Assembly (NCBI GenBank): GCA_036346405.1
Contig: CM070546.1
Span: 108,258,826-108,322,825 of the forward strand
Reading direction: 5' to 3'
DNA length: 64,000 bases
From: Phyllostachys edulis
Lineage: Eukaryota; Streptophyta; Magnoliopsida; Poales; Poaceae
Below are positions 42,264 to 55,140 of this stretch, in pieces. Made by a program: the position numbers and the translations under genes. How positions within the stretch are numbered: the stretch's first letter is position 1; each line of letters begins with the position of its first letter. Below the pieces are notes generated by a model, which worked only from the letters and a program-made list of their open reading frames with translations, was not told the DNA's origin and did not search any database.

Positions 42264-45200
42264 TGTCACGACCGGCCAGGCACACGGGAGGTCCTCGGGA
42301 CCTCCTAGGAGATCATAAAGGACTTCCCAGGGCGTCGAGAGGACATCCCGGTAGGACCGCCTGAGACCTCCCGAGAGGTCGAGAGAACCACTCGGAGTGC
42401 AGGAGGTCTGACCCAGAGGTCGTTGGACCTCGAGACCTCCCCAAACTCCACGTCACCACTCGAGGGAGGTGGGAGGAACCACCCGAGGAGGTCGTGGGGC
42501 TTGGGGACAAGCCTAAAGCCCTATGTGATCCGAACCCCAGAGATCATCGACTGGTTCTCACAGCAAACAAGTGATAACATAAACATCCACCAGACTTTAT
42601 TAACAGCAAAAGGAGGTTTGTTTACAAGGGTTACTTACAAGCTCCAGCAACAGAGAGCACACAAACGCAGCGGAAAACAAAAAACATGGTCCACCCATTA
42701 CACCACAGGTGATTGGCTGGAGAGCGCGGCCTAATTGAGCTGGTCATCTTTATCATCAAAGGAGTCTTCATCTGCTCAATTTATGAATCAAGCAAGAGTG
42801 AGCACAACAACCGTGCTCGCAAGTTACACCCGTCAATTAACATAATGACATGCATAGGGATATAACAAAGGACAACACATTAGGGTTGATTTGCATAAAG
42901 CCAATTTTATTTCAAATACAAGTATTAAGTTTCAAGGCAGGTTACAATAATTAAAATTCAGTTTTACAAATCCATTTTCAGTTGGATACATTCATCATTG
43001 AAATGGTGAAGGATACCCTCTTGCACAAGGCTTCCCGCCCACACCCAATTTGGTTAAACCACCAAAACCATTTTCAATATTTCTTTTGAAAACCGAAACC
43101 AAGAGCTAACTTTGAGTGACATTGCCAGCATGTCCATGACCGTGGACACAGCTATTCGAATAGATTTACACTCTGCAGAGGTTGTACACTTTACCCACAT
43201 GACATGAATTTCTCTAGTTTGCTTGGCATCCGTCGATACCACCTCACACTTCCTTTGGTGAGAGGTCTAGAGCACATGACAAGGCCTTTACAATGCATTG
43301 CTCCATCGCAACCCACCCCCATTAAGGTTTATAATCCCCTTTGGGTAGAAACACCATGGGTTAATGGGGTGCTCCCTCTTATGCCAGGTGGGACTACAAC
43401 TAGTCATAACATGACAAACCCACCGCGTCCGCGGGATGAACCACGATAGAGCTTTGCAAATTAGTTAGCCAAGTCCCACGCCCCACACTGGAGACATGTG
43501 GTTGCACAATTTTGGCATAGCCCATTATAGGCTTAGCAAGTGGTGTCTCAAAGACCGGTCCTTAACCGACTTGGGCGACAAACCTCAACCCTGGGGTGTC
43601 GGATCACACGACCCCCCGTGCATAGACATGCACCAACCAAACAACCAGCTTCGCCCAAATCAAAACCATTTCTCATTTACTTTGCTTTACAATTCTCCAT
43701 GGCACACCAATGCTAAGGCCGAGTAAAACATCCATGACACACCAATGTCCTGGCCGAAATCTCCATAGCACACCAATGCCACGGCTCAAATCATTTGATT
43801 AATTGATATTTTTGGTCAAAACTCCCCAAATCAAGATTTTGGTCTAAGCATTGCTAAGCATTTCATTTTTCAAGAGCTTCGGGTCCTCACTATTGCAAGA
43901 ACCAGTTTTTATCTAAGGTGACAATGAGGTTGATTCAATCATGGATAGAGGTCATACCAAACAGTAGGTTTAACTATGGATTAAAAGAAAGGCATTGAAA
44001 TACTTAGTAAAGTAAGCATGCATACATCTTTGGAAACAGCATAAATAATTTGAAGTATTGGGTGCAACATGTTCAAGAGTGTAACTTGCCTTGCTCAAGG
44101 TCTTGAGCTGCTCCCTCTCCCCCACTGAATTTGGGCTCCCCACGGTCTTGACAATGTACACGTGAAAACCAAATAACTCAAACAAAGCTCAAACAAGATC
44201 CAAAGAACTCCAAATAAACTTAGATACAAAACCAACAGAGAAGCTGGGAGGTCAAGAGGAGGTCCAAGGGGCTTGCTGGAGAGGTCTTAGGGCTCCAGAG
44301 AGGATGTCCAAGAACGAATTGGAGGAGGTCCAGAGACTTGAGAGAGGAGGTCTATGGTAGGCTCGGTTGAGACAGAGAGTAGAAATGAAGAAGAAAGTGA
44401 GAAAAGAGGGCTCTCCCAAACTATATATAGGGGAAATTATTGCACAAGACCCAGGATAGAGTCAACAAGAGTTGGTAAATAGGACAAGAGAGTAGGCAAG
44501 GAATGTGACAATCGGTATGACATGAGTACTGCAAAGGTGAGGGCATTTAATGTGATACAACATGCATTAAATGCTGTGGAGACTTCCTTGCCCAAGGACA
44601 CAGTCGAATGTATAAGAAGCTGGGTGTGTGATCGCCCGATGGGGGCGCCAAGGCCCGCCAAGGAGGTCCTGCAATGACCTGAGGAGGTCTTGCGGTGAAC
44701 AAGAGGAGATCCTCGCCCACAAGGGAGGTCCTGACGGTTGGATCTCCAAAGGGAGGTCCAAGCGGCCATGATTAAGCATAAATAGGAGGTCCACAAAAGT
44801 AGGAGGAGAAACTCACGCAAGGGAGGTCTAAGCAGTAAGATCCAATCCAGGGAGGTCCGAGCGGTTAGGATCTACAAGGAGGAGAGTGCAGGTGTTAAGA
44901 TCTTCAAGGGGAGGTCTTAACGGTCCCGATTTAAGGAGGAGGTGCGGGCGGTTAAGATCTCCAAGGGGAGGTCTTAACGGTCGAGATCTTATAAGGAGGA
45001 GGTCCTGGATGGTTAAGATCTCCAAGGGGGAGGTCTTAACGGTCCAGATGCGCAAGGAGGAGGTCCTGGAGGACCCGGGGAGGTCCGGTGGGACACAGGG
45101 AGGTCAAATAAAGGTAAAGGGAGGTCCTAGAGGACATGGAGAGGTCAAATAAAGGTAAGGGGAGGTCCTAAGAAGCGGTAGTACCACATGGTGCGGGTGG

Positions 45201-45734
45201 TACTACCCGGCTGATACTGAAGGGAACCTCCAGAGAAGGATTTCCAGGCTACAAGCAACGAAGGACGTCCAAGAAAACACGAAAAGCTTCACGGGGTTCC
45301 AAAGGAGCTCAGATGCACACAATGGTGGCACAGACTTAGGGAGGTTGCGAGCTAGAGAAGACCCGAAAGGGAGATTTGGACCCAGGGAGGTCCAAGTGCT
45401 TGGAAGATCTAGACCCAAGGAGGTCTGGACCATAGGAGGACTACACAGAGGAGGTCCGGGCCCTTGAATCCAAACGAAGGAGAGATTTGGGCCATTAGAT
45501 CCCAGACAAAGGGAGGTCTAGGCCAAAGGTGGGTAAAAGATGGACAGAGAAGAAAAGACCAGCAAGACTCCAATAACTCAATAAACCAACAAGGAACTTT
45601 AGTTGTAGTTTGAGTTAGGCAGCTTAAATCCATTATGAAATTCCAAGTTAAGCTTTGAATTCTCATCAAAACAAAATGGTCCTTTTTATTTTAAAAATTC
45701 CAAAAAGGCTCTAAAAAAAATTCAGGGTGTCACA
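42264..45734 (-). mobile_element. Solo gypsy LTR (minus) of the element A family, inside Copia gag
   Basis: It is bounded by TGTCACGACC (42264) and GGGTGTCACA (45734). Flanks TGCCT (42259-42263) and TGCCC (45735-45739) form a target duplication with one mismatch. Removing it rejoins the knuckle coding. On minus it resembles the element A LTR: CTTAACTTG-like start, the GACCTCC array with GAGATCTTAACCGT units (complement at 44720-45060), CTATTCGAATAG (43152-43163) beside CTCTGCAGAG, and TTTTCCGCTG near the end. No internal domain adjoins it. The open frames inside are not genes. Confidence 0.85.
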
Positions 45735-47160
45735 TGCCCCAAGCTGAAGGGCAAGATGGAGAAGGATTCTCGGAGGCGTCCTCAAGCTAAAGACACAAAA
45801 GTCAAGAAGCCCAACTATCGCAAGTTTGTCAGCCAGGTCCTTGCCGCTCTTCAGAGTGTTGGCATGAGCGATGTGGACTCAGAGACGGAGGACGATGACG
45901 ATGACTCTCATGACAAGAAGAAGGCCTAGGACTTCACCGGTATGTGCTTCATGGCTAGGGACAGCCGTGACGTCGACTCCTCCAACGACGACGACCCTTT
46001 CAGCGATCCCGATGAGGTATGTCCCTCACTTGCTGATATGAAACGTGCTTTGGTCCTTGCTGAACAAAAACTGAATAAGCAAGCAAAAATGATTAAGAAA
46101 CAGGATAACATGATTGATAACTTGAACCTAGAAGTTGTTAGGCTCAAATCCTTTAATCCTGCTGATGATTGTGATTCTTGCTCTAGCTTGCTTAATGAAC
46201 TAGCAAATCTGAAATCTACTCATTCCTCTATTGCTAATCAACTGAAAGATGCCTTTGATGAACTAGATTCTCTCAAGTCGAGTCCTAGTCATGTTTGCAT
46301 GCATGCTATTGCTCTAGATGTGACTGCTGTAGATGCTATTCATTCATCTTTCTCAAATTGTGCATTACTTGAGTTGAAATTGGATAGTGCTACTAAGGAA
46401 TTGCAAAAATTTGATGCTAGTCACATGTGTTCTCATTGTGAGGGTAGTAGGATTAAAATGAAGGAGATGACTGAAATGGTTATTTATTCTAAAACTACTT
46501 CATGTGAAAACTGTATTAAATTCACAATTGAGAATGATGCTTTAAACAAGACTCTAGAGGAGAAAGCTAAAATTGAACAATCCATGTCCACGACTGCTTC
46601 CAAGAAAGTTGTTGATTCTAATTCTTGTGCCCTTTGTATTGAAGTTGGGCATAATGTAGATAAGATACAAGAAGCGTTTAGAGTTAAGTTCAAAGAGCAG
46701 CTGGATAGGATTAGGGATGACTATTGTGTGTCTTGTGAGGCTTTGAAAGCTGAGATAGCTCACTATAAGGAAAGGTATGATAGGGCTATCAAGTCAAATA
46801 AGTGTGCCTCATGTAAGGAGCTAGTCAAAGAAAATGACTACCTTAACAGGACTCTTGAGAAATTTTCTAGTGGGAAGAAGAACCTCAACATGATCCTTGA
46901 CCAATCTAAGGTGAGTGTGAAGAAAAGTGAACTAGGATTTAATTCCCTAGAGCATTCCAAGAACCATCCACCCAAGGTTGTAAGAGCTGTTGAGAGTGGT
47001 ATGTTTGAGGTAGAACCTCCTGAGCCATCTAGGGTAGTTTTTAGATCTGCAGGTTTTGCCCAAACCCTTCTAGCAAGACAGTGTTTTTACTTCAACAGTC
47101 GGACCCTCAAAGGTCAAGTACCATTGCACCTTTCGCAAGAAGGATGGCCACATTGTTGAG
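45735..47160 (+). pseudogene. Copia element 2 gag extension with coiled coil
   Basis: Coding resumes in the knuckle tail (CPKLKGKMEKD) and, after a stop at 45928, runs 405 codons from 45942. Heptad-rich segments such as ALVLAEQKLNKQAKMIKKQD and LNELANLKSTHS alternate with paired cysteines (CDSC, CEGS, CENC, CALC, CVSCEAL, CASCKEL). This Cys-patterned coiled-coil extension after gag is typical of SIRE/Maximus-lineage Copia polyproteins. It ends by frameshift near 47159. Confidence 0.75.
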
Positions 47161-50100
47161 TTACGCTTAGTAGAGCCAAGATTGAGAGGAAGGAGAGGAT
47201 GAGTGCTTTGAGAACCATTAGAGGAGTTCCTTCACCTGTTGTAGTCTCTAGAGCCAGGCAGCCTGTCTTTCCTGCTAGACATAGGGCCAGGTTTGTACAT
47301 GACTTCTTTGACTCCTTTGGTGGCTCTAGGTAGCGCTTTGGGTTAGGATATCGTGAGGAGAGACCACGGGTAGCATCTAGACAGGGGGAGTACCGACCTT
47401 TTGGTAGGTCGATTCGGAGAGGTCTAGGTGGTTCTCATGTGCATTCTTATGATTTTACCTCTAACCATTTCACTGCTGCTTCTACTGCTTTGCCCAAGCA
47501 TCGTGTGACTCAGTATTGGATTCCCAAGTCTTTTATCACTAACCCGAGTACTGAAGCACAGATGTTTCCTGTTCGTGCTTTGTAGGTCCGTCGTGCGAGG
47601 AAGGAGGACATATGGCTTGTTGACTTCGGGTGTTCTCAACACATGACTGGAGATTCTAGATGGTTCTCCTCCCTCGCACGTGCATCGGGCAATAAATTGA
47701 TCACATTTGGGGATGCTTCTCTTGGGACCGTGATGCCAAGGACACGGTCTTGGCGTCAACAACAAGTTCATGCTCAAGGGCGTCGCTTTGGTAAGTGGTG
47801 AGGTATAATCTTTTATCTGCTTTTCCGGCTTCTTGATGAGGGCCTAGAAGTGAGATTTAAAAGTGGTGAGTGTAGAGTTATAGACTCCTCGGGTGAGCTT
47901 GTCTTTGAGATCTCGGGGTTGAGAGGATCTTTTGTCTTGATTTGATTATCTCTTACGCTTCTAGCCCTAGGTGTCTTGTGGCCGACTCCCATGATCTAGT
48001 ATTGTAGCATCGTGAGGCTTGGACACATAGGCTTCGATCACTTGACTAGAGTCGATTGCAAGGACTGATTAGAGGTTTGCCTAGGTGAAGGTGTTAGAGA
48101 CCTTGTTTGCTCACCACAGAGACATGGTAAGATGGTTTACGCTTCTCATCCACCTCTTACCTTAGTGATGACAGATGGACCTAGTCAGCTCTTGCACTTA
48201 GATACTGTTGGCCCTTCTAGAGTTCAGTCTGTCGGTGGGAAATGGTATGTGCTTGTAATTGTGGATGATTACTCCAGGTATTCATGGGTTTATTTTCTAG
48301 TTTCTAAGGACGAGGCTTTTGGCTATTTTAGAGAATTGGTCCTTAGACTTGCTGTTGACCTTCCTGGAGCTTTAAGGGCCATTAGGAGTGACAATGGGAC
48401 AGAATTCAAGAATTCTTCCTTTGCCACCTTATGCACTGATAGGGGAATTGAGCACTAGTTCTCTTCACCTAGAGTTCCCTAGCAGAATGGTGTTGTAGAG
48501 AGGAAGAACAGAACCCTTGTAGAGATGGCCAGGACCATGCTAGATGAGCATTCCACACCTAGGAGGTTTTGGGCTGAGGCGATCTTTACTGTTCGTTATA
48601 TCTCTAATAGGGTATTCTTGAGATCTGTGATTGGCAAGACTTCTTTTGAGCTTAGATTTGGTCATAAGCCCAAAGTCTTTCATTTCAAGATTTTTGGTTG
48701 CAAGTGCTTCATTCTTAAACATGGCAACCTTGATAAATTTGAATCTAGATGTTCTGATGGCATATTTCTTGGATATCCTGCTCATTCTCGTGGCTATCGT
48801 GCATTTAATTTTGACACTAACAAAATTATTGAGACTTGCGAAGTCACTTTTGATGAGGCTAGTCCTGGTACTAGACCCGATCTTTGCAGTACAGAGTTCA
48901 CGATATTCGAGAAAACATCTTTGTCGACGATGACTCTGAGGATGAGGACCCAATCCATCCTCCAGTCACTTCTGAGATGGTTGGAGAGCCTGCTTCTACT
49001 TCTCCAGTTTTAGCTGAGCAGCCTCCTCCTACCTTCACCGACTACCTGAGTGGCTCTGCTCCTACCTCCATAGTTCATGAGGTGGAGACCACTTCTGCAC
49101 CAGGACCTTCTCTTCACATTCAGCGACAGCATCCACCTGAGCAGATCATTGGGGATCTCCATGAGCGAGTCACTCGCTCCAGGTTTATTTCTCCTGATTC
49201 TCATACACATTCTGCTTTTGTCGCTTCTTTTGAACCCCGAGATGTCACCCATGCTTTATCTGATTCTTCTTGGGTCAATGCCATGCATGAAGAGCTTGAA
49301 AATTTTGAAAGAAACAAAGTCTGGACCTTAGTTGAACCTCCACCCAATCATAATATAATTGGAACAAAATGGGTTTTCAAAAATAAGCAAAGTGAGAATG
49401 GGTTGGTAGTTCGCAATAAGGCTAGGCTTGTAGCTCAAGGTTTTTCCCAGGTAGAAGGATTAGACTTTGAGGAGACCTTTGCTCCTGTAGCTAGATTGGA
49501 AGCCATTCGTATTTTGCTAGCATTTGCGACATCTAAGGGCTTTAAGCTTTTTCAAATGGATGTCAAAAGTGCTTTCCTGAATGGTTTAATAGAAGAAGAG
49601 GTCTTTGTCAAGCAACCTCCTGGTTTTGAAAATCCCAAGTTCTCAAACCATATTTTTAAACTCTCCAAAGCCTTGTATGGTCTAAAGCAAGCCCCTAGAG
49701 CTTGGTATGATAGGTTTAAGAGTTTTCTGCTTAAAATTGATTTCAAAATGGGAATGGTAGATAAAACCTTGTTCACTCTCAAGCATGGCGTTGACTTTCT
49801 GTTGGTTGATTTATCACGGATGACATTATATTCGGTGGTTCCTCTCATGCTTTGGTGTCCAGATTTTCAGATTATATGAGCAGAGAGTTCGAGATGAGCA
49901 TGGTGGGCGAATTGACTTCCTTCCTTGGTCTTCAAGTCAAGCAACTGAAAGAAGGTACCTTCATTCATCAAAGTAAGTACACAAAGGACCTTCTTCGGCG
50001 CTTCAACATGGGAAGCAGTAGGCCAATGTCTACTCCCATTGCTACATCCACCGTGCTGGACCCTGATGAGGATGGAGAGCCCATGGACCAGAAGGAATAC

Positions 50101-50767
50101 CGCAGCATGATTGGCTCTCTTCTCTACCTCACGGCATCGAGGCCAGACATACAGTTTGCTGTGTGTCTATGCGCTCGATTTCAGGCTTCCCCTCGTGCCT
50201 CTCATCGTCAAGCAGTGCGTCGTATTTTTAGGTACCTCCAGGACACTCTTGACTTTGGACTTTGGTATTCTTCTGACTCTGCCCTTTCTATTCGAGCTTT
50301 TTCTGATGCTGATTTTGCGAGGTGTAGAGTGGATAGGAAGAGTACTTCTGGCACTTGTCATTTCTTAGACACATCTCTTATCTCTTGGTCATCTAGGAAA
50401 CAGTCCTCTGTTGCACGATCCTTCGCCAAAACCAAGTATGTAGCTATGACCGATGAGTTGCTCTCGTGTTCTCTGGATCTTATCTACTCTTCGGGACTAT
50501 GGGTTGTCTTTGGATGGTGTTCCTCTTTTCTGTGACAACACTAGTGCTATAAACATTGCCAAAAACCCAGTGCAACATTCTAGGACTAAGCACATTGACA
50601 TTCGATATCATTTCCTTAGGGACCATGTTGAGAAGGGTGATGTTGTGCTTCACTTTGTAGAGTCTGAGCAGCAGGTTGCGGATATTTTCATTAAAGCTCT
50701 TGATTCTTCTCGTTTTGCTTCTTTGCGGGGAGAGTTGGGGGTTATTAGTCCTCTTGGCCTGTTTTGA
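47161..50767 (+). pseudogene. Copia element 2 pol (protease, integrase, RT, RNase H)
   Basis: Protease near 47610 reads WLVDFGCSQHMTG; the catalytic D-S-G is D-F-G. Integrase runs from LLHLDTVGPSRV (48198) through RAIRSDNGTEFKNS to QNGVVERKNRT, with stops at 48457 and 48479. RT (about 49260-49850) has GTKWVFKNK, FAPVARLEAIR and LYGLKQAPRAWYDR; the catalytic YVDD box near 49807-49830 is broken by a frameshift. RNase H follows from 50250 (AFSDADFARCRVDRKSTSG) into a shifted frame ending at 50767 (DVVLHFVESEQQVADIF). Every enzyme except possibly RNase H carries an inactivating change. Confidence 0.85.
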
Positions 50768-52248
50768 GGGGGAGTTTGTTCTTTTTGCATTCATTGTGCC
50801 ATAATGCATTTTAAAATTCAGCAACTTGCATTGTAATATAAACTTGTGGAGCTTTGATTATTATCCATGTATGACATGATTTCATACTTTATACCCTGCC
50901 ATGTCTTGTGCTAGCTTGCTAGAATTCTTTTATGGCTTCTCTTGTATAGCTTAGCTTTTGTCATGCTAGCTTTATTATCTGTGAGCAAACTGAATCAAAA
51001 TATGACTTGTTGGATCTTGTGACTAGTTTTGTTGTAGTGATCCTCTCATGATTCATGCCATGTCATATAGGTTTAATTGAGTCTTGAACTTATTTTGAGT
51101 TGTAACTAGAGCTATGATAATTCTTAAGTCAAGCAAATGAAAAATGAGTTTTTCATGTGCGAAAAAACTGATATCACCAATTCTTTCTCATGAGACGACT
51201 TGCCATTGCACTAGGCATGAACTCAGGGGGAGCTTTGGATGACCTAGACCACTCTCTTAAGCTTCTTGTTTGGGATGGTTGCGGCAAGACTTGAGATCTA
51301 GCACAATGCTAAGAAAACAAATTGGCAATTAGTCGAAGCTTAGGAGGCAGTTGTGGATGGTTCCTAGTCCAGGACTTGCTTTACTTAGATAAAACCAATC
51401 ATTTTCAGCAAAGTGCTCAAAGTGCTAAATTCTAAATGCTTGAACCAATTGATTCAAAATTGAACTTATAGTACTCAGAATTGACTCAATTTCTAATTTC
51501 TGGTCTCTATTTTGCTTATAGACATGGCTTACCTCATTTTTAGATACCTTTAGTGAAACTATGATTTTGAACACCTTGTCATGCTATCAATTCATTTAAT
51601 CTCAGATTATTGCTATTTTGGCCCTAGCTTTCTTATACCTGTTTTGCCATGATTGAACATAGCTTCTTCACATAATATGGCTTGGTGTAATACTTGTACA
51701 GTCTTCTTGGATAATCTTCATGGCTCTTTTTTGCTAAAAATTTAACAAAAACTAAAAAATTGAAAAACTGTAGCCATTCCATTCCATTCATGCTCTATCT
51801 TTTTCCATGCACCTTGATGAATTCATTGTCAAAGGGGGAGAAAGATTAGTGAAAATGTTGTTTTAGAGCTTTTTGGAGTCATAGGGAGAGAATGGATTCT
51901 CTGGAATTTTGATGATCATAGTGAGTGGGAGCATCTCAATTGCATTCTTTTGGTCTTATTGCCTTTTCTGAAGTTGAATTGCAATTCTTAAAGACTCACA
52001 ATGATCGAAGGTCAAATAGAACAATTGTTCTTTCATATGGACCTAAGTGAGATTTTTGGCTATTCTCTGGAATTTGAAGCTTTTGTGCTTTCTTTGCCTT
52101 ATCTCACTTACCTATGCTATTCTGGAGCTAGCTTGGTCATTTCCTTTGCTTTTTCTTGCATTTGGACCAAGTTGTGCCTTTCTTGTAGCGTCGAGTATTT
52201 TCATTTTCAAACCTCAAAACTACATTTTCTGAGAAATTGCCAATGTGT
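50768..52248 (+). other. 1.5 kb spacer between Copia 2 pol and 3' LTR
   Basis: A/T-rich, stop-filled, with AGGGGGAG-type purine tracts at its start (GAGGGGGAGTTTG, 50765), near 51225 and near 51832. SIRE/Maximus elements often carry extra, sometimes env-like, sequence here, but no envelope-like frame is visible. The 100-codon frame at 52001-52303 runs into the LTR. Confidence 0.7.
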
Positions 52249-52264
52249 TCATCAAGGGGGAGAT
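52249..52264 (+). other. Polypurine tract of Copia element 2
   Basis: CATCAAGGGGGAGAT lies directly before the TG of the 3' LTR. Confidence 0.8.
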
Positions 52265-54007
52265 TGTGGATATCATGGGGATATGTGCATGATCTTAGGA
52301 TGATGATACAATTGGCAATGGCATTTGTGGTTTGTCGATTCAAGCGTTTTCGACAAAGAATCTATTCTGTCAAGTTCTTTGGCGGTTAGGCCAGGCATTT
52401 TGGTGATCGACCGCCAAGCCTTATGAAATTCTGGCTAAGTCCTGAGGCGTCGGGCCAAGCGAGCAATGATCTGGCCGATTTTGACTTGATTAAATCGAGT
52501 TTTGGGTGATGCTTGTTGGGTTAGCTTAAGGGCATAGGCTTCAGTGCATATGTGTTGCATTTTGCATGTTTTCACTAAGTGGGTCAAGTTGTGAAGAACT
52601 TGTTCCGGATTCGATTGCTTGTCTATTGGTGTGCGTGTCGCTTGGAGGTCAACGACGGTCAGCGGCGAGGAGGATCGGGACTAAGCTTGGAGAGCGAGGT
52701 CGAGCGATCAAGGATGCGGGTGAGGTCAATGGACTCAAGCGTGTACAGAATGGACAAGAATGGCCAAGCAGGCGATTCGGTGCGACTAGTTGATCAAGCG
52801 ATCGCGGGTCGGTGCAAGTGCCATGGTGGTCGGTGGGAGCCGGACGGAGAGACTTGCCGACACGATGAGAGCCGCTGGATCAACCTACGTGTGGCTGCAT
52901 CGATGTGTTTTTGTGATTCGGACTCGGTCTTGAAAGAGATCGAGAAGGGGTATTTTGGTAATTTCACCAAATACCGCCTCTGTGACCTTGGGCTAAACCG
53001 TGGTGCAATACGGTGAGTGGAGAAGCGGTTTAGGTCATGGAGAAGTGGTTTAGGTCAAGGAGAAGTTGAAGATGGCGCTTAAAAATGCGTGCGTATGTGA
53101 CCCGTTTGTGTTGGGCCTTAACGGGAGCCCATTAGGGTTAACTCTCTAGAAGCTAGGCCTCTATATAAATAGGGGTGGCTGCTGTGATACAGCCACCAAG
53201 TACTTCATTTGTAAACCCTAGTTTGGTTTTAGGGTATTAGAGAAAGAGGAGAGGCTTAGGGCTCTAGGGAGACGAGTTGAGTTGTGTGCTCATGGATTGA
53301 GCTTTGTCCTCTATGGATGGAGTGGCTGTAAACCCTCTCAACCTCAGATCAATCTATGGATGATTTCCAAAGATGGGTCTCTTTTGCGTTCTTGCTCTAT
53401 ATTTGAGATTTTGGAGGTTTCTTTGATCTAGTGCTTTTTGGTTGGTTTCGTGCCTTCTTCTACCTTGCTGTGACATGTGGGAACATGTCTAAGATCACCT
53501 AGATCATTAATATCCCACGAGCAAGGTTTAGATCAGGTTTTCGTTTTTGCCCGGTTTTGAACCTTCTTTAGGTAGAAAGGAAAAAGGTCGAAACTTTGAC
53601 GTGGATCTACTCAATCTCTGCTTGGAATAGGTTCCTAATATCCTTAGGAAGGTGTGTTCCAAATTTGGTCAAGTTTGGCCGTGTAGATCAAAAGTTAGAC
53701 CGATTTTCGTTTTGGTTTTGGACTGTCTGTTTCTGATCAGGAGCGGTCGGACCGATCCTATAACGCCGATCAAACCGCCAGTCGGTCTGACCGAAGTTTT
53801 GCCGGCGGTCTGACCGATTTCCAGGTTAGGGTTTGGTTCTGTTGGTTCTTTGTTTTGGACATTTTGGTTCGAGTTCAACACAAGTTTCTGCTGTTGATCC
53901 TCATAGCTCTCATAGCTATTGGGGTGAATCTGGTGTTGAATCTGAATGAGGTGAAAATTAGGCGAGCTCCTATTCACCCCCCCTCTAGTCGCCTTTCCGG
54001 TCCTACA
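52265..54007 (+). mobile_element. 3' LTR of Copia element 2
   Basis: It aligns end to end with 39602-41355. Differences cluster in the GGTCNGACC palindromes near the left end, many of which are lost here. The right-hand ones (53744-53815) are kept. The frame 52579-53016 is not a gene. Confidence 0.9.
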
Positions 54008-54012
54008 CATAT

Positions 54013-54747
54013 TGAAGCCATCCTGCTCTCAAATTCAGGGTTTAAACATTTCAAGAAGTGAGTGACCCTTCTACGCTGCAACCATGGCCTACCAAACTCA
54101 ATATCATCAGCACACGTCAGTTGTAGTGGATCATATTGATCCAAATTTGCCCACAACTGTTGCAGCTCGCTAGCATATTCTTGAACGTTCTTCTTCCCCT
54201 GTTTGAGAGCATCAACCTTTCCCTGAACCTCCACCATCATCATCACATTGCCAGCTCCGGAGTACATATTCCCCAGTGTCTTTCACATAACCGTTGCACT
54301 TGGGATCGCCTCCACCATCCTAGCAATGGACGAGAACACTAAAGTCAACAACCATACCACCACCACAGAGTTGGTGGTGTTCCACACCCTCCAATTAGTA
54401 CTCCCTCTGTCTACAAGCTCGACGCAGGTCTCCTACAGATAGTGCTCTACCCTTTTCGTCTTCAGACTTAACTGAGCTCTCCTGGACCAACTCAGGTAAT
54501 TCTTACTCCCTTCCAGCTTCACATCATTTGGCATCAATTCTAGCTTCAACTCTAATGATCTTGTTTTAGCCCTAGGACCTATCAAACCCATTGCGATGAG
54601 GTCCTGCAATATACCTCTCATCTTACCTTTTGTGACCAAAAAGGATTCTCCGTTTCCCCCATCCATGGCCACAATATTCTTCTCCGTATTTTTCCGTACA
54701 GTTTCTTCCTCATCCTTTCTCGCAGCTTCGATCTCCTCAGGATTCAT
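54013..54747 (-). pseudogene. Gag N-terminal part of the gag-only element
   Basis: Minus-strand frame 54747-54433 starts MNPEEIEAARKDEEE and contains LEGSKNYLSWSRRAQLSLKT, the start of the Copia-type (UBN2-like) gag domain. After a disrupted patch, the frame at 54267-54013 continues with KKNVQEYASELQQLWANLDQ and FLKCLNPEFESRMAS, the middle of that domain. The host frame ends at 54013 where Copia element 2 inserted; the rest lies at 39596-39154. At least one frame change lies between 54433 and 54267. Confidence 0.7.
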
Positions 54748-54939
54748 CTTCCACTCTCAACATCGGTTACACAGCCCTTGCCAAATTGTCCTCCTCCTGC
54801 CTATTGCCCCGCGTATCGACGATCACGGCAACCTCTTCACGCATCAACAGATCATGACTCCATGATCAAAAACACAATCGCCGACACCTCTTGAACCATC
54901 CTATAAACCAACAGCCACACTAGATGGATCGCCAAACCA

Positions 54940-55140
54940 CAGTCCACACAGGATCCTCCTCCCCCGAGCACTCCTCCCCCGAGCAGCCTTCTCCCCCGAG
55001 CGTCCTCCTCCCCCGAGCAGCCATCGAATCATCCTCCCCCGATCGTCCTTCTCCCCTAAGATCCTTCTCCCCCAAGCATATCCTTCTCCCACCGAGCACA
55101 ATCTCCTCCCTTGAGATCCTTCTCCCCTGGATGCTATGTC
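54940..55140 (-). repeat. Minisatellite-like CTCCCCCGAG repeat in the gag-only element leader
   Basis: About ten imperfect units of 17-24 bases on the plus strand contain CCTTCTCCCCCGAGCA or variants. They lie between the primer binding site and gag. Open frames on both strands here are low-complexity. Confidence 0.75.

Larger units (their letters stand above)
39602..54007 (+). mobile_element. Copia element 2 (SIRE/Maximus-like), nested in the gag-only element
   Basis: LTRs at 39602-41355 (1754 bases) and 52265-54007 (1743 bases) both begin TGTGGATATCATGGGG and end TCCTACA. The flanking CATAT is perfect (39597-39601, 54008-54012). The element has a primer binding site, gag with a coiled-coil extension, Copia-order pol, a 1.5 kb spacer after pol and a polypurine tract. 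A 3.5 kb gypsy solo LTR interrupts gag. Multiple stops and frameshifts show it is inactive. Confidence 0.9.

Noticed and set aside
50768..52264. Possible env-like gene between Copia 2 pol and 3' LTR
   Set aside because: Stop-filled; no frame with a signal peptide, membrane segment pattern or meaningful length was seen.
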